Part shown: positions 1-10,229 of the stretch, one piece after another | Numbering within the stretch: the stretch's first letter is position 1 | Layout: each line of letters starts with the position of its first letter | DNA from: Botryllus schlosseri | Lineage: Eukaryota > Chordata > Ascidiacea > Stolidobranchia > Styelidae | Length of the DNA stretch: 20,525 nt | Direction: 5' to 3' | Assembly: GCA_000444245.1 (NCBI GenBank) | Contig: ATSW01042572.1 | Location: 1 to 20,525, forward strand | Program-made: the position numbers and the translations under genes | The notes under the pieces: model-generated | Told to the model about the DNA's origin: nothing | What the model saw: only the letters and a program-made list of their open reading frames with translations | Database searches by the model: none

Positions 1-440
1 ATGTCCCCATATGCTTATTGCATATTGAAGCTGAGATTGAAAAATAGCAAAATACTCTGCGCACAGTACTTTTTGTGGCATTAGATATTTTAATCGTTGT
101 AGCATACCCGTAGCCCTTGACAATTTCGAAGTGACTGAGTCGATCTGAGGTTTCCATGACAATTTCGAATCGACAAGAATTCCAAGATAGCGAACGTGAT
201 CAGCTGGGTTAATGATAGTTTGGTTGATTCTTACAGAAAATGGATTGGGTTTTTGCGAATTGGAATTATTAAATAAGAAAAGTTGGGTTTTACTGGGGTT
301 GATGGAAAGTTGATTACTTCTCATCCAATTACAGATCTTTGACATTTCATTAGATGTCAATTCTTGCAAGGTCTGCAAGGATGTTGAGGATGCTGAGAAA
401 CTGATACAGAACTTCGTGAGGCCGTCTGCGGTGACGACAT
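1..440 (-). mobile_element. LINE reverse transcriptase fragment (palm/thumb)
   Basis: On the minus strand the sequence is open from about 440 down to base 1 and reads as the part of a non-LTR retrotransposon reverse transcriptase after the active site. Visible motifs are NWMRSNQLSINPSKTQL (the usual W..N.LS.N..KT block), VRYLGILVDSKLSWKPQI, and a final QLQYAISIWG. A weak YADD-like stretch (TADGLTKF) near 430 suggests the active-site region is degraded or diverged. The element continues beyond the left edge. The motif order fits CR1, jockey or Rex-type LINEs; I cannot separate these by eye. The long open frame suggests a fairly young copy. Confidence 0.85.
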
Positions 441-845
441 ACGAGCGACTCGCTAAGTACGAGCTGAGTCGCTAAACCGCGCAATTCGTACGATCATTCG
501 TTTTCAATTCATTCATTTTTCGGATGGCCAGGTATCGCTGCTGCAAGATGCGGCGCGTTGTACTCGTACTAAACTACGCATGGTAGTAGTGGGAAATGAG
601 CAAGATAGCTCGACAAGGTGCTTGATTCTACTCCAAAAGCTTCATCTCTGGATATTGTCAAGGACAAGAATATTATTCGAGTAGGCACGGTCGGTTAATC
701 CACGGTCTTCGGCACGCAAATAGCCTATGTCTATCTCGGCAAGGAAATTTTAACTCGACTCAGCACTCAGCAGACACTACCGTAAAATCACATGAACACC
801 TTCATATACATATTAAATTACAATCACAACCCTCAAAATGTCTCT
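441..845. other. Unassigned stretch
   Basis: I see no convincing coding frame, RNA gene or transposon end. It may contain more of the LINE at 1-440, but I cannot recognise motifs upstream of the palm domain here. Confidence 0.4.
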
Positions 846-853
846 CTCTGGTA

Positions 854-2031
854 CAGGGGTGGCTAACCTGTGACCGTAGAAAATTTGTGCGGCCGTGGTC
901 AGTGGACACGTAATTCAATTAGTATGTGTTGGCGGCCGTCGACATGAAAGTTGAATTTACGGACTGACTCCCGAATTTTTGAAATAATTTATTTATTCTT
1001 TGAATTTTCGTCGCGCTAGGCGCGATTCAATGCGACTTTATTTTTCGACTTTGATATAGTTGTAGCGCCATTTGCAATATGAGCCCCACAGTACAGATGC
1101 GAACAACGGAGGGAAGTGATGCACCCCATATAGAAACACCAACTTGGAGTCGTGCGCTCCTCAGGAAAGAAATTTTTTCTAGTACGTTTGTGAGATTCCA
1201 ATATCTTTCCACTATACCAGTGGTTCTCAAAGTAGGGGTGTGGAAGCATCTCAAGGGGGGGCGCAAAAGTGCGGTCATCTGAAAAATATTTTCGCGCTCC
1301 CTGCCAGATTGATCTTCTTTCCATGGTTATTGCTTTGTGTTTATTCTGAATTTCACATTTGAGAATTCTCTCATCAACAGGCACAGCCTTCCATGCCATC
1401 AAACGATCCGTTGGGATTGCTAGCATTTTGGCTGCATTTTGGGATATGATGATAAGGGGGGGTGCGAAATTTTCCACTATCGTAAAGGGTGGCGTGTCTT
1501 AAAAACTTTCAGGTCCACTGCCCCATACCGACAATGATGATGAGAGGTCAAGAAATATCAACACGCAACAAAGTGACTACAAACAGTTGGTACACCCAAA
1601 GATGCATCATTATTTATAACTCGCCCTAAATTTTCGAAAACACTCCCTCTATCAACTTTATCGATGAATCTGATCGCATTGGCTGATAAAGGATTAAAAA
1701 TTGATAGTATTATGTGAAACTACGAATATTAATGACGCAATTAATTCGTGAATCGGAAAAATTTTTCGCGCCTTGCGCGAGCATGTCCTTTCCCAGTAAC
1801 TATTTCTTCATTACATGACCATTATGTAGCGATCTCGGTGCGTATAGTAAGACGATATGAAAAAGTAGATTGGTCCGGAGTTCATTAGAAATGGGCATGG
1901 ACTGGACGATTTATCATGGGTATTTCGCGCCCAGTTAGCTCATCATTATTACTATATGTCCTGGAATGCGGCCGTAGGCCATATAAGTAATCGAATTGCG
2001 GCCGTGAAAAGCAAAATGGTTGGCACCTCTG
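854..2031. mobile_element. Non-autonomous hAT-like element, 1178 bp
   Basis: The left end CAGGGGTGGCTAACC and the right end GGTTGGCACCTCTG are imperfect terminal inverted repeats, each followed inward by a 'gcggccgtg' block. The flanking 8-mers are ctctggta (846-853) and ctctagta (2032-2039), a target duplication with one mismatch. The CAG...CTG termini and 8-bp duplication are typical of hAT transposons. No transposase is visible inside. A second, smaller hAT-like element (1218-1520) sits within it. Open frames here (for example 1016-1477 on the minus strand) look like chance. Confidence 0.7.
1218..1520. mobile_element. Nested hAT-like MITE, 303 bp
   Basis: The left end is CAGTGGTTCTCAAAG and the right end in reverse complement is CAGTGGACCTGAAAG, matching at 12 of 15 positions. 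The flanking 8-mers cactatac (1210-1217) and ccccatac (1521-1528) match at 6 of 8, so this would be an old duplication. It lies wholly inside the 854-2031 element. There is no coding content. The imperfect repeats make the exact limits less certain than for the other elements. Confidence 0.5.
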
Positions 2032-2067
2032 CTCTAGTACAACACCCTTGCAGAAAAACAGCTGCAT

Positions 2068-2164
2068 GCATTACATTTGGGGTTGATTTCAATTTTTTTA
2101 AGATCCGCCTAATAACTTTTGAAACTTTACCGGTCCGCGAGGTGAAAAAGGTTGAGAACCACTG
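2068..2164. mobile_element. Orphan hAT right end
   Basis: The stretch ends in GGTTGAGAACCACTG, the inverse of the common hAT terminus CAGTGGTTCTCAACC. I find no matching left end with a shared 8-mer (the right flank is ctctagag), so this is a truncated copy or its partner has decayed. The inner limit is approximate. Confidence 0.4.
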
Positions 2165-2172
2165 CTCTAGAG

Positions 2173-2798
2173 GCCGGATTCAGAATCTCAATCCATTACG
2201 GAGCTGCCCTATAATAAAATTAGGATCATAAGACAAAACGTAGGCCTACTCCTTTATTTGTTTATATAGTGACCGTGGACTTATAGAATATTTAAAATAC
2301 GTCAAATATTGATTTGATGATAACGTATACGCGTCTGAAACATTACCGAGAATTTATAGGTTGGTCACTCTCGTTAACCAATTTCTCAAAATTAGGGATA
2401 AAAGTCGGTTATACCTATTCTAGGAGCAGAAGGGAAATTTGAATCTGTAAGTAGCAATCTACTTATACATTTGCTGATTATACATTTCGTATTTCAAGTT
2501 ACACAATGTCGGCAGCTTCGTATCAATGTTACCTTTAAATACGCTTCAGCCAATGGCTTACTGTGTTACTGTCTAAAACTTGCCTTCTTTACGTTCTTTT
2601 GTGAAGACAACATCAGCAAAACTTACTGTTGTCTCAAACATGTTAATAATTTATCTATACTTTATTGAGAAGCTAATGATTTGATAATTTGTGCCTGTAT
2701 CTAGGATGTTCGGTTAAAGGTGGTGTTTCAAATTGCAGCAACTGATTCATTATATGTAGGGTTGCATTTACAACAAAAATCAATTTAAGCCAACCATG
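2173..2798. other. Unassigned AT-rich stretch
   Basis: No gene, RNA or transposon end recognised. A short plus-strand open frame at 2471-2668 has no domain motif and no sign of splicing. Confidence 0.4.
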
Positions 2799-3162
2799 TT
2801 TGAAACAAGTCCCTTGTTTAAAACCCGTTTTTTATTGTTTCTTTTTTGTTTTCTAATATTTAATGACGTCACCAATATTCAATTGTGACGTCATAATGGA
2901 TTGAACTTGACAATTGAAAATATAGGGTGGATATAGCTCCTTTGATGAACTATCTAGTACTATAGCTGTTGAACCGACCATTTTGAGGGTTCCAACCATC
3001 CCATTCTTCGCCTATATCGGGTGGTAATCGTCCGTAGGCTCATACAACATGTTTTGTAAGGTATGCACACAATTATGGCATAATTATACAACTTAAAAAA
3101 CACAATTTTTTTTTTAAGATCCTTTGTTTAAAACAGTGTTTTAAACAATAATTTGTTTCAAT
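2799..3162. mobile_element. Probable MITE with CRE-containing centre
   Basis: The left side (from 2799, TTTGAAACAAG, then TTGTTTAAAAC) recurs inverted at the right side (ending 3162, GTTTTAAACAATAATTTG then TTTCAAT), giving roughly 35-bp imperfect inverted ends. The interior holds two TGACGTCA octamers at about 2864 and 2887 in opposite-facing context. No target duplication is clear, so the superfamily is unknown. Confidence 0.4.
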
Positions 3163-3696
3163 TCAACCCCAAATATATGACAACTCATACATTCACTGTT
3201 ACCTCTGTCGCCGAAGACAAAAATACTTTTCAGTCGATTCTATATTGAAAGTAAAGCATTCATTTTCAACTTTTCGCTTTTAAGATTGCTTTGCACAGCT
3301 TAATGAATGAGTTGTGACCGAGGTTATTAGTGACTAGTTCCTAACTGCATATATAAGGACGAATGTACCCAATCTACCCAACACACGCTCGAAACATATT
3401 TTCTAAGTACACAACTGAAGTTAATGAACGTGCAAGAATTATCCGTGTAAAATCAAGCATGTATATCAGAATTAGGATGTGTAGCAACCGAAACCTTTCA
3501 AAATGCGTGGGCCCTGACATCGGCCCATTGCGCCGATAAAATTAAAAAATGCTATGGTAGGACTGTTGTGGTGATTACTGAAGAGTGAAGATACTTGCTG
3601 TCAGGTGCTGAATACTTTATTAGTTTACTTCATTTTGGGGATTCTGTTTGTTCCTCGGTTGCTTATGTTTGTGCTAGGAAGTACGTGTATTATTAG
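3163..3696. other. Unassigned stretch
   Basis: No coding frame or repeat recognised. It borders the large nest of transposons that begins at 3697. Confidence 0.4.
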
Positions 3697-4356
3697 TAGG
3701 GATGGTGTGAACTAGGGATGGTGTGAACGTGAGGTTCACGTTCGCGTTCTGTGTGTGAACCTCTGGAATTTAGAGGTTTACGTTCACAAACGAACCTTGG
3801 TCGGTTCTGTACTGTGAACCTTTTAATATATTACAATTTTCACTTCATTATAACATCTTTGGCCGAAATTCTTTGCATTTCAACTTCAGACCACTCTATG
3901 CATGGCGGTGACGGAATGAAACATCAACACTAAACGAGCATGTACCTTGCCGATCTCAAAGATTTTGCACGCGTTGTTACAAAAGTTTACTCGACATATT
4001 CAGCTTTACTTTTGTGAATATTTAGTTACTCTCTGCTGTGAGCTTGACCCGCAATCATACAACATCAAGAACGAAATACATTACATGTAGGTAGTCAACG
4101 AATGATGCTTCTAAAACCAATCAATGAAATTGATATAAATAATACATCGTTGTCTGATGTAAAAAAATCTTGCTTCGATATGTCTATTGTATCATAAAAA
4201 TCGAATCCGTGCGATTGGGGTGCTGGCTACTGTATAACTTGTCTATGGGGTAATATCGGTAGCTAGTACAGACACCAGTTTTACACTCTGCTCAATTACC
4301 TCAATATCTATGTAGCAATTTCAGACGGTGAATACATTGTCCGGTATTGCCTAGAC

Positions 4357-5609
4357 CAGGGGTTCTCAACTTTCCTTGTATAACGGGCCGCATTTTAACA
4401 ACAAAAACCTCTGCGGGCCGCAGAACATTATTACCGTGTATTTGTGGACTACAATTAAATTTAGGCTTATGTAGCCTATTGACCAGTCGTATATGGGCAT
4501 TTAGTGCATTTTTATGCATTCTACAGCATTGATGGACAGCGTTCATAAGTTTTCAGTTGCTGTCTCTAGTGAGATTGTGTCATCTTCCGGCGGCACAAGT
4601 AAATCTCTTCATCGAGCGTGCATTGAAATCGTTCCCAAGTCGGCATGTGCAGCTTCAAACCCTTGCATCGGAGATAACTGAACTGTCTGTTTCAATGCGT
4701 GAGCGAGCAAGTATAAAATTACGGTAACTTTTTTTGTTACAGAGGCCATTTGTCACTTTGAGCTCTCAGTGATATGAGTAGAAGTCTCCTGTTCGGGGTA
4801 ATTTCTGACCAAACCAATCAACCCTTCTTTCCTCCCATGGCTGGAGCCCTGCACCAATAGGGACAAAAGTCAGCTTTGTCAAGTTGATGTTTTTTGCTGG
4901 TCCCCTCTCCCCACGTTTGCCCGGCCAGCATTATCTTTGCAAATATGTCCACTCCGACAAAATACTCCCATTTAATTTGCATTGCAATGTCCGTGGATTC
5001 GTACAATGCTAGGCTAAATTAGTCTACGCAGCAACGTATTTCAGAATATGCAACAAAAGATCGACTGACATTGCTTTTTCTCTTCTCGTCACGGTTGAAT
5101 TAGACAAATGTAGCTTCGAAATTTGTCAGGTGACGTGTACCTTGCTGCTAAATTCTGGAAACACCAAAGATTGACACAGTATAGTAAAGTTTTGTTGAAA
5201 ACACACCTTTTCTAGCAGATTTCTTGGGTTTAGCGATATTCCAAGCAATTTTGAACCATGCGTCTGTAACGAGTAGTCGGCAATTTTACCAATGCCTCAA
5301 AATATGGATTGTTGGGCTTGACACCTAGCTAGCAATGGTTTTTTCTATGATCAGGCGATATGTCTAACTCCAGATGGAACTGTACGAATACCGATTCAAA
5401 ACAATAAGAATCTAAACTCGACCATATATCAAGAAACCACAACACATTAAAGAATCAGTATAATCAAAAGAAACGGAGACGGTGCGATAAGTGTGCTTAG
5501 TATCTAAATGAACATGTAACAATAATGTGCCAGTAGTAATTGCGTTCATAGTGAAAGATGTCGCGGGCCGCAAAATAAGCGTCTGCGGGCCGCGGGTTGA
5601 GAACCCCTG
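4357..5609. mobile_element. Non-autonomous hAT element, 1253 bp
   Basis: The termini are CAGGGGTTCTCAAC and GTTGAGAACCCCTG, a perfect 14-bp inverted repeat. Subterminal 'gcgggccgc' blocks follow at both ends. A perfect 8-bp target duplication, gcctagac, lies at 4349-4356 and 5610-5617. These are classic hAT features. No transposase motif is visible inside, so it depends on a relative. The intact duplication and termini suggest it inserted later than the host element at 3713-8695. Confidence 0.85.
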
Positions 5610-7845
5610 GCCTAGACCGTTACGGCGTAAGCTTTTATTCCCTTGCAAGTCTCCGTCGAAATTGTTGGCAAAGCGACGGAAAATATTGATTTTATGGAAT
5701 TAACATAGCATTTGATTGCTCCAGTTGATACATTTGGCGAAATCAGCATGAACTTCAGCATTGTGGCATAATATGACCTGAGTCGTTGCTAGGTATCGTG
5801 TATAACAGTGGTCGGGAACCTATGGCTCGCGAGCAATATATGGCTCTTTTGGGTAAAAGATATGGCTTCTTGACAAATTTTTAATTTTGTACTCAATTTA
5901 TCAATATTGCTGCAACTTTTGTTAGTAAATTTCCATGAAGACCCGGATAATTATTTTCGTGGCAGCATAAACATGTCGTTGAGAGGTTAACATAGTTGGG
6001 TAACCAGGGTTAGGGGCTCGTTACCCCCAATTTGAAAATCCTAAAATTCAAGTTGCTGTCGCGCCGGCGATTAACACCAGTGGCGAATTCGATCTACACC
6101 CGCCATCGCGCGCCTCGAAATCTTGGATTGCACGATACCTTGATTGATACCTTGACATGGCGACGCTTGTAGAACAATGCAATTTTCAAATACATATTGA
6201 CTTCCTGATCTACGCCGATAAATAAACTTCCTTAGAAGTGACATTAACAATTAGAAATCAAATTAGAAACAACGGATTAACTATCCAATTTCTTGATTGG
6301 TGACGTAAGTAGCTTTCTAGAACCGCCGTAAAATGTAACAATGGCGAAGAGAGACCGATCGCGCACGCATCGAAAACGCTTTCCGATTCGCAATAATCCT
6401 ATTCTCGAGTAGAGAAGGAAGCTCTGTCAATCATTTACGGAGTCACTAAATTTCGTCAATTCTTGTATGGTAGAAAATTTACGCTCGTTACGGACCACAA
6501 ACCGCTTTTAGCTATTTTCTCGCCAGACAAGAAAATTCCCGTGATTACAGCGCAACGCTTACAACGATGGGCACTAACGCTCATGGCTTATCAATATGAC
6601 ATTCGCTATAAACCGACCAATCAGCACGGAAACGCCGACGGTTAATCTCGCCTACCAAAGGGTCCAGACCCTGCGTTTGAGGAACTGGAAATTCGTGAAA
6701 ACGCGGAGATCGTTCACGCTATTAATATGACATTCGATGGCTTGCCGTTAACTCGCAATGAAATTCGCGACGCGACGCTGAAAGACAAAACCATGGAACT
6801 AGTCAAACTATCTGTCACTCATGGTAACTGGAATCCAAAGACGCACATTGATGATTTTTCTTGGTTTTCGACTCGCAAACATTCGCTTTCTCTGCACGAA
6901 GACATAGTCATGCTCAATATTGATGGTTTTGAGCGCGTAGTAATTCCGCAGTCACTTCGCTTGCGCGTCTTATCATTGTTGCACGAAGGACATTGGGGTA
7001 CCGCGAAAATGAAGCAGATGGCTCGACGTTACATCGCATGGCCTTCCATTAATCACGACATTGAAAATCTCGTGAAGAGTTGCGACGCTTGCCGTAAAGT
7101 AATGAAAGCGCCTGATCGTCAGTATCGCGAATGGCCAAAAACTTCTGAAAGTTTTGAACGAATTCACTTGGATTTCGCAGGTCCAATAAACAATAAAATG
7201 TTTCTTGTCATCGTCGATGCGCATTCGAAATATCCTTTCGTTAAAGTAATGAATGTCGGATTTACCACAACTTTGTGTGTAGTCAACGCTTTGAGGGAAG
7301 TCTTTTCTATTGAAGGCTTGCCCGTAACAATTGTCACGGATGGCGGACCGCAATTCACATCGAATGAATACGATACATTTTGTTCTAATTTGGCAATCAG
7401 CCATATCGTATCACCGTCTTTTCACCCTGCCTCAAACGGGAAAGCGGAGCGTTTCGTCCAGACTTTAAAAGCTGGATTGATAAAAGATTGCGACGGGGGA
7501 AAATATCTCAACTTCGCGCTCCAAACACTTCTCGCTACTTACCGATGTGCACCGCACCCGGGCATAGACTGGAAAACGCCTGCTGAGATTCTACACGGTC
7601 GGCAGCCGCGCAATTTGTTAAGTTTGTGCTCGCCCTTCGATAAATCGAAAGCCGTTACGCCTAGACAATCAGTCACTCATTTCGAGATTGGTTCCTCGGT
7701 CAACGCTCGCAGTTACCGACGCGGACCTAAGTGGGTTGCTGGCGTGGTGACGGAAATAATGGGACGCGTGGTGTACATTGTCAAAACAGATCACGGGTAT
7801 TGGAGGAGGCAAAAAAAACCAACTCCAGCCACGCTTGATTACCAC

Positions 7846-8038
7846 CAATGTTCCCTCTAAGCTGCGCACGTGCGCAAATGCGCATGGCTGACACGGTCTC
7901 TGCGCACAGAAAATCTAAGTTGCGCACAAAAAGCCGAAGTGATGATCTTTTTGTTAGTCGTTGCGCACTGTTGTCCAAGGGTCTGCGCAGTGAGTTGGTG
8001 AGTGTGCGCAGACTCGCCAAAAATTAGAGGGAAGATTG
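7846..8038. mobile_element. hAT-type MITE, 193 bp, inside the retroelement
   Basis: The ends are CAATGTTCCCTCTAA and TTAGAGGGAAGATTG, inverted repeats with one mismatch. A perfect 8-bp duplication attaccac lies at 7838-7845 and 8039-8046. The interior is built of repeated 'tgcgca' motifs. The insertion lies just downstream of the integrase of the Ty3/gypsy relic. As the innermost layer of the nest it is the youngest insertion along this line. Confidence 0.85.
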
Positions 8039-8248
8039 ATTACCACTGATAATAATACAGCCACACAGGAAGCTGCTCAGCCTCAACGGTCACAAGCTGA
8101 GCAACCATTGGTCAGGAATAGGGCACAACGTCCTGCAACTAGTCCTGCTCGAACGTCGGGCAGACGTTATCCGCTTAGAATTAGAAAACAAACGGAGTTC
8201 TATCGGCCAACGTAATTTACCTTGTACTCTTAACTTACAGGGGAGGAC

Positions 8249-8502
8249 TGTTATGTTCGTGCATCTTACGTTGGTGTCGTTTGTTTCTTATTTGTCTAGG
8301 ATTAGTAATTACCGCCAATCATTATTTCCTCGTGTGTCGTGCTTTGTATTTATACCCTGAGTTCTGTTGTCTACGGGTCTTTGCGTTTAACTGCACTCTG
8401 GATCGTGTCGCCTGTCTTAAGTTATTGTTGTACAATATACTGATTTCATATTGCAACCTCGTCGTATTGAGTTATTGTTCGAACAAGATCAAGAACATAA
8501 CA
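8249..8502 (+). repeat. 3' LTR of the Ty3/gypsy relic, 254 bp
   Basis: It begins TGTTATGTTC and ends GAACATAACA, a perfect 10-bp inverted pair with the TG...CA ends expected of an LTR. It directly follows the purine-rich tract 'aggggagga'. I do not find a second copy at the left side of the element. Confidence 0.75.
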
Positions 8503-8740
8503 ATATGGCTCTTCGGTCCAAAAAGGTTCCCGACCACTGGTGTATAACATTATATAATTTCACTGAAATGTAGGGTTAGAATTAGCAATACGACGTCACG
8601 TGGCGTCAAGGTTCACCTTAGCATTAACACAGAACCTTTCAAAAAGGTACGCGTTCTCACGAACCTGAACCGATAAGGGGTTCACACCAACCCTAGTGTG
8701 AACCTCTTGAAGGTTCTGTGTGAACGTGAGCGTGAACTTC

Positions 8741-8760
8741 ATGACGTCACGTGACGTCAT
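8741..8760. promoter_or_regulatory. Perfect 20-bp palindrome with two CRE sites and an E-box
   Basis: ATGACGTCACGTGACGTCAT is its own reverse complement and contains two TGACGTCA octamers (CREB/ATF consensus) overlapping a central CACGTG E-box. It lies near the end of the outer TAGGGATGG-family relic. The inserted copy has a decayed version at about 8590-8609 (cgacgtcacgtggcgtcaag), so the motif belongs to the element family rather than to a host gene. Whether anything binds it is unknown. Confidence 0.6.
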
Positions 8761-8982
8761 ATTGCTAATTTCAACCCTGCATTTCGGTGACGTGATAGCC
8801 TATATTAATGTACAGATTGTACGCGATGCCTAGCGATGTCTCGGGTCACATGATGCTGCAATGCTGAAGTAGCCTACCTATTGACGTTTTAAACGACGCC
8901 AAATGGATCGACTGGCGCAATCAAATAATATAATAAGTCCATGAAATCCATATCCACTTTATGCTCTAACGATGTTTGCTGC

Positions 8983-9228
8983 AGTATATTTTAAGATTTG
9001 AAAAAAGCTTTTGACACGATCAACCATTCTTTATTGCTCGAAAAATACAGCGTTACGGTATAAGAGGTAAATATCTGGAATTATTTCGTTCGTATCTTTT
9101 AAACCGCTTACAGTACCTTGACCATCACATGACATCTGCCTTTCACAATGGAAAAATCGAGACCGGGGTTCCCCAAGGCTCAATTTTAAGTCCAATTATT
9201 TTTATAATGTACATTAATGGGTTATATG
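8983..9228 (+). mobile_element. LINE reverse transcriptase fragment
   Basis: On the plus strand two neighbouring frames give DLKKAFDTINHSLLLEK (from 8995), then IQRYGIRGKYLELFRSYLLN and TGVPQGSILSPIIFIMYING. These are the conserved DxxxAFDTV.H and GVPQGSILxP blocks of CR1/jockey-like LINE reverse transcriptases. One single-base frame change lies at about 9045-9050, in the run of A after LLLEK. The fragment stops exactly where the CAGGCCGTG element begins at 9229. No LINE sequence is confidently recognised beyond it. Confidence 0.85.
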
Positions 9229-9343
9229 CAGGCCGTGTTATTTTTGGCATTTCAGGAGCCAGATGCCAAAACTGCCAAAAATAAAAATTTGAAAATGCCA
9301 AAAATAAGCAATTTTTGGCATATGCCAAAAATAACACGGCCTG
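9229..9343. repeat. 115-bp palindromic mini-element
   Basis: This short unit is bounded on both sides by the 22-bp inverted repeat CAGGCCGTG...GGCAT and consists largely of repeated 'atgccaaaaataa' words. Its right half (about 9270-9343) closely matches the right end of the larger element at about 10478-10558. It may be a MITE derived from that family or a duplicated terminus. No matching 8-bp flanks are seen. Confidence 0.6.
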
Positions 9344-9911
9344 CCAAATAGTGTATTTCGTTCGTGGTACTGTGTTAACAGGACCGCGTTACAAGCGAGA
9401 AGAGCGTTTGTGAAAGGCAGGTTTCTTAATCTGGGTCCAGCCCACCCATTAGGGGTGAAAGCATGGTGTCCTAAATGGTGTGGGCATAGCGAGATTGAAC
9501 GGCTGACTGTATTTGGTTTACGTCATACTTTCCATTTGTCCGAAGGCAATTTTACGACCATTTTTGACTGGTTTGTCGAGCGCTAAATTTGATAAAACGG
9601 GTATCAATGAGAAGCTGCCGCAGTACTGATTATTAAAATATAAATTATATTCTGCTCATGGAACTGGAACCCCCAAATTCAACCACGATTTTTGCATTGT
9701 GATCGAGTTGAACATTGTGAAACTGTCTGGCTATTTATGAGCTGCATAGTCTCGTTTTGCCAGACAGTCTTGTTGCGTCAATGTTCTTAAACAAGCTAAC
9801 CTTCTCAGGACTCTTCCATGCGAGTTGGTAATATTAAAGCCACCTGAAGTGACAAAAGTCCTCCGAAAATATATCGGTAGACTGAAGGAGAAATGATAGT
9901 CGGGCTACTAA

Positions 9912-10229
9912 ATAGAATGTATTGAGAGACAACACAGGAAACTCCTCGAAAAGGATCGGGAAGAAAATTCTTTCCGCGATGAGATCGATGGCACTGGCGA
10001 AGTGATCTCTTTTCACGATGCATGGAAGCCCTTTCGGCCCTCCAAAGATTTTGAAGCTCTGAAAACCTTTTGTGGATGATTGGCAACATTCTTTCCCTCA
10101 ACGGCTACTGTTGAAGTCGATATTTCCGAGATTCGCTGGGCGAGAAATGAATTTAGGAGAAACTTAGCTGACCTGAGTTTGGAAGCACTGTTACAATGCA
10201 AACGATTTAAGTCTATTCAACAGCTGTAA
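9912..10229 (+). pseudogene. hAT transposase C-terminal remnant
   Basis: The plus-strand frame from 9912 reads ERQHRKLLEKDREENSFRDE and continues to an in-frame TGA at 10077-10079. It then resumes as FPSTATVEVDISEIRWARNE and LADLSLEALLQCKRFKSIQQ, ending at TAA 10227-10229. The last part matches the form of the hAT C-terminal dimerisation domain (P.t.a..E.dfS...w.rne.r..l.dl.LE.Ll.ck). Upstream transposase domains are not recognised in one frame. It is a relic of the enzyme that would have mobilised the 9229-10558 element. The longest open frames on the opposite strand here are shadows. Confidence 0.6.

Larger units (their letters stand above)
6407..8502 (+). mobile_element. Ty3/gypsy LTR retroelement relic (RNase H, integrase, 3' LTR)
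   Basis: This is a fossil LTR retroelement on the plus strand. In order, it shows RNase H (around 6410-6650, with LVTDHKPLLAIF and ITAQRLQRWALTL), a linker, the integrase HHCC zinc-binding segment (HEGHWGTAKMKQMARRYIAW then CDACRK, around 6980-7110) and the integrase catalytic core with D, D and E in HLDFAGP, VTDGGPQF and HPASNGKAERF (around 7160-7460). A purine-rich tract just before 8249 leads into the 3' LTR. The copy is broken and incomplete: gag, protease and most of the reverse transcriptase are not recognised, nor is a 5' LTR. It carries at least a few disabling changes besides the MITE insertion at 7846-8038. The left limit is approximate. The well-conserved integrase motifs suggest moderate age. 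Confidence 0.85.
5806..8539. mobile_element. hAT element (CAGTGGTCGGGAACC ends) hosting a retroelement
   Basis: The termini are CAGTGGTCGGGAACC and GGTTCCCGACCACTG, a perfect 15-bp inverted repeat, with 'atggctc' blocks just inside both ends. The 8-bp duplication gtgtataa is perfect (5798-5805 and 8540-8547). Most of its length is a Ty3/gypsy-type retroelement whose LTR ends at 8502, only 37 bp from the hAT terminus. No hAT transposase is visible. Confidence 0.85.
3713..8695. mobile_element. hAT-type element (TAGGGATGGTGTGAAC ends) inserted in its own kind
   Basis: The left terminus is TAGGGATGGTGTGAAC and the right terminus GTTCACACCAACCCTA: 16-bp inverted repeats with one mismatch. Perfect 8-bp duplications gtgtgaac flank it at 3705-3712 and 8696-8703. 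The duplicated 8-mer is itself part of the family's terminal repeat, so the target was another copy of the family. Without its two internal hAT insertions the element would be about 1 kb. I see no transposase in that remainder, so it is non-autonomous. Confidence 0.75.
3697..8770. mobile_element. Outer relic of the TAGGGATGGTGTGAAC family, split by insertion
   Basis: Bases 3697-3712 read TAGGGATGGTGTGAAC. After the inserted copy (3713-8695) the sequence resumes at 8696 with gtgtgaac, then ctcttgaaggttctgtg and a CRE/E-box palindrome. The resumed part resembles the reverse complement of the inserted copy's right end, including the stretch 'attgctaattt..aaccct' beyond the palindrome. This is what an outer copy of the same family, entered within its own terminal repeat, would look like. 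Its far end is not recognised, so 8770 is a minimum. Confidence 0.55.

Noticed and set aside
1016-1477. Minus-strand open frame of 153 codons
   Set aside because: It spans the boundary of two nested non-autonomous hAT elements and shows no protein motif.
8281-8547. Plus-strand open frame of 88 codons
   Set aside because: It lies inside the LTR and runs into the hAT terminus; its cysteine- and leucine-rich content comes from repeat sequence.
9805-10101. Minus-strand open frames opposite the hAT transposase remnant
   Set aside because: The plus strand has the recognisable hAT C-terminal pattern; the minus-strand frames have no motif and are shadows.
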